A stretch of 64,000 bases of DNA, taken from assembly GCA_039566865.1 (NCBI GenBank), contig CM076947.1, positions 25,111,501 to 25,175,500 of the forward strand, given 5' to 3'. The position numbers and the translations under genes are program-made. This document shows, in pieces, positions 58,216-64,000 of the stretch; the stretch's first letter is position 1, and every line of letters starts with the position of its first letter. This stretch comes from Aurelia coerulea (lineage: Eukaryota > Cnidaria > Scyphozoa > Semaeostomeae > Ulmaridae). The notes beneath the pieces are model-generated. The model saw only the letters and a program-made list of their open reading frames with translations. It was not told where the DNA came from and made no database searches.

Positions 58216-58814
58216 AACAAGGGCAGATTTTGTAGTACAATAGCATGAGTTGCTTTTGTTGACACCTCAATTCAAAGCGATTAGCGATCACAGACAAAGG
58301 AAATTCTCTCAACCAGTAAGTCAAAACAATCAAAGCCGCCAAAGTTTCTCTGAAACCCATGTTGCTAGCGCGCTCGTTGTGCATTCCAGAAATTATTTTT
58401 AAGGGCAAACATTAGCATAGATCGAAAGAAGAAGGATATAGCTACACATCTACCGCGGGCATTTTATTTCTTTGATCCAGAAGCTGAGCAGTAAATGTTT
58501 TGATAACACCCAAAAAATAAGAGAATTGAATCGCCTCCCAAACGGCTTTTGAACCAAACAAATTAAATGCCCGCGGCACATGTGTAGATGTATCCTTCTT
58601 TTTTCGATCTATGTTCATGTTTGCCCTTAAAACCAATTTTTGGAATGCACAACGAGCGAGCTAGCTACCCGGGTCTCAGAGAAACTTTTGCGGCTTTGCT
58701 TGTTTTGAATTACTGGTTGATAGAATTTCCTTTGTCTGTGATCGCTAATCGCTTTGAATTGAGGTGTCAATCAAACGCAACAATTGCTATTGTCTTACAA
58801 AATCTGCCCTTGTT
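58216..58814. mobile_element. Fold-back (Mutator-like) MITE, copy D with 9-bp TSD
   Basis: A 599-bp copy starting AACAAGGGCAGATTTTGTAG and ending CAAAATCTGCCCTTGTT, flanked by ATATTATTA (58207-58215 and 58815-58823). The target is the (ATT)n tail of the LINE above, so this insertion is younger than that LINE copy. Confidence 0.9.
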
Positions 58815-59060
58815 ATATTATTATATTATTATTATTATTATTATTATAACACCAGACTTGCTCCGATCATGCATTCGTATCAAAACATAGGTAGTTAGAC
58901 GCCGCATTTGTGCTTGATTCCCACAGCTTTGTTCTTCTGCGGAGGAAAACGTTATTTACTACTATGGAGGACCTAATCTCCTCCGTAGAACTATAGAAAT
59001 TAATCCTCCGCAGGTACATATTAGTTGCAGTGCTCCTCCATGGAAGCACACCAGCAGTGC

Positions 59061-59742
59061 CTAGCTGTAGACTTATGACGATGAGTCCCTTGTATCCCTG
59101 TGCTTTTTTACTTCAAGATGGCGCTTCGGTCGACAGAGACTCATAATATTACTCTGAAAAACCTGACCCTATTTATGCCCAAACTCTGATCTTCCTAGAG
59201 TACCAATCAGATTGCGAAATTTGTAAGTTTCAAACACTCGATTCGACTGACGCAGTTGAGTAGATTTGAAGGAAGTTGCTGCGGCAGGTACTTGTAGACT
59301 GCTCTGGTATATTTTGGTCTTAAACACATGGAAATTGCAAGCCACTTGCGGTCAAACTCTAGCCAGTCACATATTGGTATTTCCTATATTGACTTCGATA
59401 AGTTACCCAAATATAGTGCGGCACGTGTTACGGCCTATTATCTTTGCACGGCTATTTTTATCAAAGGCTGATATATGCTTAGATTCCCTTTGAAATATTT
59501 TTTTGCACTCACCAGGTAAAGTGAACTGTCTTCTTTAGATGAATATGATTTCCGTGGTTTCTATCGCATTTCCTTTCTGAGGAGTGACTGTTGAAAAGAG
59601 GCGAAGCAGTCTTTCGATCCAGATTCGATCAATCGAATGCAGAAGATAGGGCCAGCTTTTTCACTGTTTCATTATGAGTTCCTGTTGATCAAGGTTTACC
59701 TCAGGGCTACAAGGGACTCATCGTCATAAATTTAGTCTAGCT
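59061..59742. mobile_element. Inverted-repeat element with ATGAGTCCCTTGTA ends
   Basis: CTAGCTGTAGACTTATGACG and ATGAGTCCCTTGTATCCCTG on the left mirror CAGGGCTACAAGGGACTCAT and CGTCATAAATTTAGTCTAGC on the right, over about 38 bp. The element is about 680 bp with no recognised coding content. Confidence 0.7.
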
Positions 59743-59762
59743 ACCCATGATCAAAATGTATA

Positions 59763-60334
59763 CAGGGTGTCCCAAAAAGCACGTACGCTGTTTGAGTGGC
59801 TTCTGCGGAGCAGCCATAAATCCAATTTTTTTGTTTTTAAGATTCTTGACAGAAGAGACTTCAAGTTAAAGGTTATCACCAAGTTTGAGTAAATCTGATC
59901 TCTAGTTGCTGATTTATGGAGCAAGAAAGCCAAAATTATTGGCTGCCTCAAAACCAGAGGATTCATAATTCTCCATTGCGTTAAAATCAACGAAATTGAT
60001 TGAAAAAATATACCTAGCCCTGTTGTTTGATGTTTATAGGTGAGACAGATAGTCATATATTGAATTTTGTGACAACTGTAGTTTAAGTTCATTTAATGTT
60101 AAATTCAAGTTATAAGGTTAAGTACGGAGATAAAATCCTCTGGTTTTGAAGCAACCAGTGATTGTGACTTTCTTTCTCAATAAATCAGCAACCACTCTCA
60201 ATAAATCAGCAAACTCGGTGTCAAACTTTAAGTTGAAATCTCTCCTATTCACAAATCTGAAAACAGGCAAGCTAGATTTATGGCTCCTCCACAGTAGCCA
60301 TTCAAACGGCGCACATGTTTTTTGGGACACCCTG
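59763..60334. mobile_element. CAGGGTGTCCCAAAA mariner-type MITE, copy 5
   Basis: The 572-bp element has ends CAGGGTGTCCCAAAAAGCAC and ATGTTTTTTGGGACACCCTG, with TA on both sides (59761-59762 and 60335-60336). The arms pair at GCAGCCATAAATCCAA and TAGATTTATGGCTCC. The decayed element at 40385-40902 is its relative. Confidence 0.87.
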
Positions 60335-61205
60335 TAAAATGTCGCTCGATCCAGATTCTTTTGCAGAGATAACACATGTAACACTGGAAGAAATAGTTGA
60401 ACAGCCTATCAGAAATATTCAGACATGTATCTCGTCTTTAAATATCAAAATATGAGCAGACTCTGATATAAGTTATCAACAGTTGGATTAAACTTATGTA
60501 AAATCAACAAGAGAAAAGGCTAATTTCAATTGATATTCCAACATACATGTACTTGTCTTCCACGTTGATAAGAGGTGGCAATTTTACACACAAGAAGCAT
60601 AGGAATCAAGTATTTACAATACATTGCACGATTGGTTAATGAATCTTTCGTTTGCTTTAATGGCTTAAAAGGAATTTGATGTGCTTTTTTCTTCTTTTTT
60701 TCTAGCAAGTAAAACCTAAACTAAATACAATACATTATTGGTTCCATCCACAGCGGGAAAAGATACGTGGTCACCTTGTTCCCACTGCAGATGGGACTTA
60801 CAAATTAAGGCAAACAATTTCCAAAAAGGAAAACAAACAAACAAATAATCAACACAGAAAACAAAAACAAAAAACAACGTTAACAACGAAAACTAAAACC
60901 AAAACCAAGAAAGGAAAAGAGAAATAGAAGGAAGTCGTTGCTATGAAATTACTTGGTTATACAATTTCCTGGGGTCCCAATGCAACGATGTTAACTTTTT
61001 AAAAACTTCTTGTGAATTCGTTCAACAAAAGAAACACGCAATAATTCTGAAAATAATTGTTAATGAAGACTTACAACAGAATCACTAAAATTCCTTTACA
61101 GACATTGCCTCAAACGAAAGATGCATGAACCAGTCGTGCAATGTTTTTTAAAGATTTGATTCCTATGCTCACACAAAATTGTCCGTTAAATCAAAATTCG
61201 TCGAT

Positions 61206-62608
61206 TCACCCAGCCATAACTCTCCTGATCATATCCCTGTACACGACATGATGTGAGCTGTCTTCATGAGGGGCCAAGATCGGATCGATCAAGTCTTCTG
61301 TCATCTTGTCGCCGATATTCATCAAAATCAAGCGCAATTCCGCTGAATTCACCACACCACTTGTTTCACGATCCATTGTCCCGAGACCCTCGACCATGTC
61401 GTCATAGCTACCTGTAATCAGAAGACGGAATCTAGAACGATCTTTCATCTATTTCACCAGAGACGTAGGAACCGGGGCACTGGAGGTATGCGCCCCCCAA
61501 GATTTTGCAATCATTATGAAAAATTGTCAAGTGGCCCTTTAGTAGCCCTACCTTGTAATCAGATCTTTTTGGGTAGTCCCTTCTAGTTTAAAGCACACTC
61601 GTAAATGTGTTGATTTACGGGTAGTAGAGTTTTGTAGAGAGTAGGGATAGAGAGAGTGCGCAACAGTTGAAAGGTGTATCCATATTACCCTAGCTGCAAA
61701 TTTTGGCTTATAATAGCAACACAAAATTGACCCTTCTTCTCGGGTAGCCCTACCTTGCAATCAGATCTTCTTGGGTGGCTCTACCTAGTTTAAATCACAT
61801 TCGTAGACGTTTTGATTTGCAGGTAGTAGAATTTTGTAGAGAGAGAGAGAGTGGAGAGAATACGCAACAGTTGAACGTGTATCCATGTTACCCTACCCGC
61901 AAATGTTTACTTTTAATAGCTGACCGTTCTTCTCGGGTGGCCCTACCTTATATTCAGATCTTCTGGGGGTAGCCCTACCTTATTGTAATCAGATTTGTAG
62001 ATGTGTTAATTTACAGTTGGTAGAGATTACAATCTGGATTACAATCAAGACCTGCTTGCCCAAAGTTAGCCCGACATGCAAAGTGAAACGAACCTTAGTA
62101 ATTATCAGTAAAAATCGTTTATGTGTATTTTTCGTAGCCGTATATTTAATTCTAGTTTAGTTACATGTTCTCTATGTTAATGGCTGCGGAGTTGTCACGG
62201 TCTCTTGCACTCCGTGGTATCGTCCTCGTAGTTTAGTAAAGTAGCTTGTACGTAGTGTCTTAAGTAGTTCGTTCTTGTAAAATTTTATATTGAGTATAGA
62301 AAAAAAAAAAAAACAATCAAGATAAGAATCAAGGTTACAATATTGTTAAATGAAACCAAACCTGTAGCTGGCGTCTTGGACAACTGTTTGTAGATTCCAT
62401 AAAATGTCTCGAAGTCAACACGCGTGTTCACCAGCTTCGAATCTCCCAGGCATTTGTTGACATCTGCTGTTAGAGGATTTAACCCCAACGAGCGGAGAAC
62501 GTCGATTATACGGTCATGATCAACTTTCATATCACCGACGCGATCGAAAATCGAATAACAATCTTTCATTTCCTCGATCTGTTCTTCCTCTGTTAGTGTA
62601 TCATCCAT
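61206..62608 (-). CDS. MYL6-like: Essential (alkali) myosin light chain, 2 coding exons
   Basis: On the minus strand the exons run 62608-62362 and 61411-61206 and encode 150 residues, the usual ELC length. The protein binds the first IQ motif of the myosin II lever arm. EF-hand-like modules are visible: FDRVGDMKVDHDRIIDVL (about residues 21-38), VDFETFYGIYKQL ending the N-lobe, then SYDDMVEGLGTMDRETSG, LILMNIGDKMTEDLIDPIL and HEDSSHHVVYRDMIRRVMAG at the C-terminus. The first loop has Met where the calcium-binding consensus has Gly, so calcium binding is unlikely, as is usual for ELCs. The ATG at 62608 (MDDTLTEEEQIEEM) is the first in frame. The intron donor is GTTTGG, a weak variant. No AATAAA was found near the stop. 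Confidence 0.93.
61541..62030. repeat. Tandem duplication of about 198 bp in the ELC intron
   Basis: Units starting (A/G)GCCCTACCTTGTAATCAGAT recur at about 61543, 61745, 61939 and (shortened) 61971. Each full unit shares TTTTGTAGAGAG, ACGCAACAGTTGAA or GCGCAACAGTTGAA, and GTGTATCCAT. They differ by small gaps and substitutions, so the duplication is not recent. A fragment like the element at 63592 (GTAGGAACCGGGGC) lies just before it (61463-61476). Confidence 0.75.
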
Positions 62609-62734
62609 GTTGGTACCCAATTGATTCCTGCTCTAAATTCTCTCTACAGCAAACCGTCTGCTAGCTCCGTTAGACTAGAGTGACTGAAATCTGACAGCGT
62701 CGAGAGTATTAACCAGAAAATCATCACAGGAATA

Positions 62735-62851
62735 ATTTGCATAAGAATTGGGATAGTTTGCTTGAAAAATGGAATAATTTGCATAATAATTGCAGTACTG
62801 TAGTTTGCTTCATAATCGGAAAATTGTCTCCACACTTGGAATAATTTGCAT
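62735..62851 (-). promoter_or_regulatory. Three octamer (ATTTGCAT) motifs upstream of the myosin light chain gene
   Basis: Exact ATTTGCAT octamers, the POU-factor consensus, are at 62735-62742, 62777-62784 and 62844-62851. Each is in the context GGAATAATTTGCAT(A/G)A. Weaker relatives (AGTTTGCTT) lie between them. They are 127-243 bp upstream of the ELC ATG. Regulation by POU proteins is inference; the cluster could also be a decayed short tandem repeat. Confidence 0.45.
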
Positions 62852-62859
62852 GATAATTG

Positions 62860-63500
62860 CATTTCAAACGCACATTTCTGACATAACCATAATTGGTCGT
62901 GTCCCGAACAAAACATAATGCCTTGCTGTGATTTTTGACAGATCTTTTGTTTAATTTGGAACTTATTGTAATGACCATGATTATGATGCTGAGCCGCGAA
63001 AAATTTGGTGCATGTTGTTGAGATATCATGTTGAGAGCTTTGTGGCGCAATTCTTTTGAGAAGTAAAAGTTGATGGTTTTGACTGTTGGAGAATGAAGAA
63101 TCATTGTCGAGAAAATTTAATGAAGAACTCGTGTAAGTTTTTAAGTATTAACAATGTGATGTCCTTAATGGTAGAGCCAAATCATGACCAAATTCAGGTA
63201 ATAATAAAGAACAATAATTGTAAAGGATTGATAAATGGACAATTGGGGACAGTTGTGTCAAAAGATCACTGTTCAGTTATCTAGAAATATAGACTGAAGA
63301 CCTATGTGTAAATTTTCAAGTTTTCAAATTTGATGTAATTGGTGGCTGAATTCAATTTGAAAGAATTATGAGTAACTGGACAATGATGTCAAAAGGTCAC
63401 TGCTCGACATAGATTTCTGTAAGAAAATTCGTTTTGTTAATTCATAAAGGTACCTCCATGAATTTGTTCTAATTTATCTATTTGTAACAGCTTTGAAATT
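62860..63500. other. Intergenic, no gene recognised
   Basis: AT-rich sequence. A segment GACA(A/G)TTG(…)TCAAAAGATCACTG near 63238-63270 is loosely repeated near 63378-63404 (TGTCAAAAGGTCACTG). Short open frames here lack support. Confidence 0.4.
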
Positions 63501-63507
63501 TATCTTG

Positions 63508-63528
63508 TGTATGTATGTATGTATGTAT
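63508..63528 (+). repeat. (GTAT)n microsatellite
   Basis: About five GTAT units. Confidence 0.9.
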
Positions 63529-63591
63529 CACAATCTGGTAATGCTAAAAATACTGCAGATTGTGTGTAGTTTCTTATGAGATATCAGGCCC

Positions 63592-64000
63592 GTCGGAACC
63601 GGGGGGGCTGGGGGGGCTTCAGCCCCCCCCCAATAATTTGCTGCAGTTCGTTCACTTTTGTAAGTAAAAAAGGCTGTGAAAGCCCAGCTCATGGAAATGA
63701 GGATTCAAACTTATTTATCATTCATATTCGAGGAAGTTATTAGAATTGATCAAGCTATCATCCTTGTATTATGGAATTCAAATATAATCTATATCCTCCT
63801 GAAATTGAAGTCCCATTTTTCAGAATTTTCTCGGAAAGACTCCCATCAGAGTTCATCCTTTGCTTTTTTAAATAACCAATTCTCCAAAAATGGGGCGTTT
63901 TCCAACGATCTAAAGGGCGTGGCCATGAAAAATTTTCCCGGGGGCAAGCCCCTGGACCCCCATTTATCATCACTCCGCTCGCATGAAGTTTCAGCCCCCC
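63592..64000. mobile_element. GC-ended transposon cut by the window edge
   Basis: AGGCCCGTCGGAACCGGGGG is followed by GGCTTCAGCCCCCCCC, and the window ends in AGTTTCAGCCCCCC, a second copy of the TTCAGCCCCCC segment. The GTCGGAACCGGGG start resembles GTAGGAACCGGGGC at 61463. The far end is not in the window. A 71-codon frame on the minus strand (63758-63973) is part of the repeat and not called as a gene. Confidence 0.45.

Noticed and set aside
63758..63973. 71-codon minus-strand frame starting MMINGGPGACPRENFSWP
   Set aside because: It lies within the GC-ended transposon at the window edge. Its composition follows the repeat, and no domain is recognised.
1..64000. tRNA or rRNA genes
   Set aside because: No cloverleaf with the conserved TTCGANTC-type box and no rRNA-like sequence was noticed. 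A covariance-model search was not possible here.

Overview
The window is animal nuclear DNA. It has spliced genes with GT-AG introns, AT-rich non-coding sequence and a dense load of short inverted-repeat transposons. The gene set is a TMTC-family ER protein, a 4E-BP, an essential myosin light chain and a STELLO/DUF288 protein. With the style of the repeats, this suggests a non-vertebrate metazoan, and I favour a cnidarian, probably an anthozoan. That assignment is inference; no marker here proves it.

Layout: 1-9.1 kb holds a hAT-like element, about 26 copies of a 188-bp satellite (2.05-6.99 kb) and a CpG-richer patch that may be a promoter. 9.1-32.4 kb (+) is a TMTC2-like gene, with 15 coding exons reconstructed in one continuous frame; the first coding exon was not found. 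Its introns carry two large minisatellites of a 22-24 bp unit (15.6-18.1 and 26.7-28.5 kb) and many MITEs. 33.7-34.8 kb holds LINE remnants on the minus strand. 36.6-40.2 kb (+) is a complete three-exon eIF4E-binding protein gene behind an NRF1/ETS-type promoter. 40.2-48 kb is intergenic and full of MITEs. 48.3-53.8 kb (+) is a three-exon STELLO-like gene. 54-60.4 kb is MITEs, a long palindrome and a 5'-truncated LINE. 61.2-62.6 kb (-) is a two-exon essential myosin light chain gene with three octamer motifs upstream. The window ends in another GC-ended transposon.

The genes do not form a pathway: ER O-mannosylation (TMTC2), translational control by TOR (4E-BP), a Golgi-type membrane protein (STELLO) and actomyosin (ELC).

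The strongest unusual signal is the minisatellite in two TMTC2 introns. In the sense orientation, each unit of the common variant reads pyrimidine tract-CAG followed at once by GTAGAA, which is the layout of a recursive splice site, repeated dozens of times. The first array lies inside a TA-flanked MITE, and a second member of the same MITE family is inserted at a TA inside one repeat unit. A second clear result is a 598-599 bp fold-back family with four full-length copies, three of them with perfect 9-bp target-site duplications (Mutator-like).
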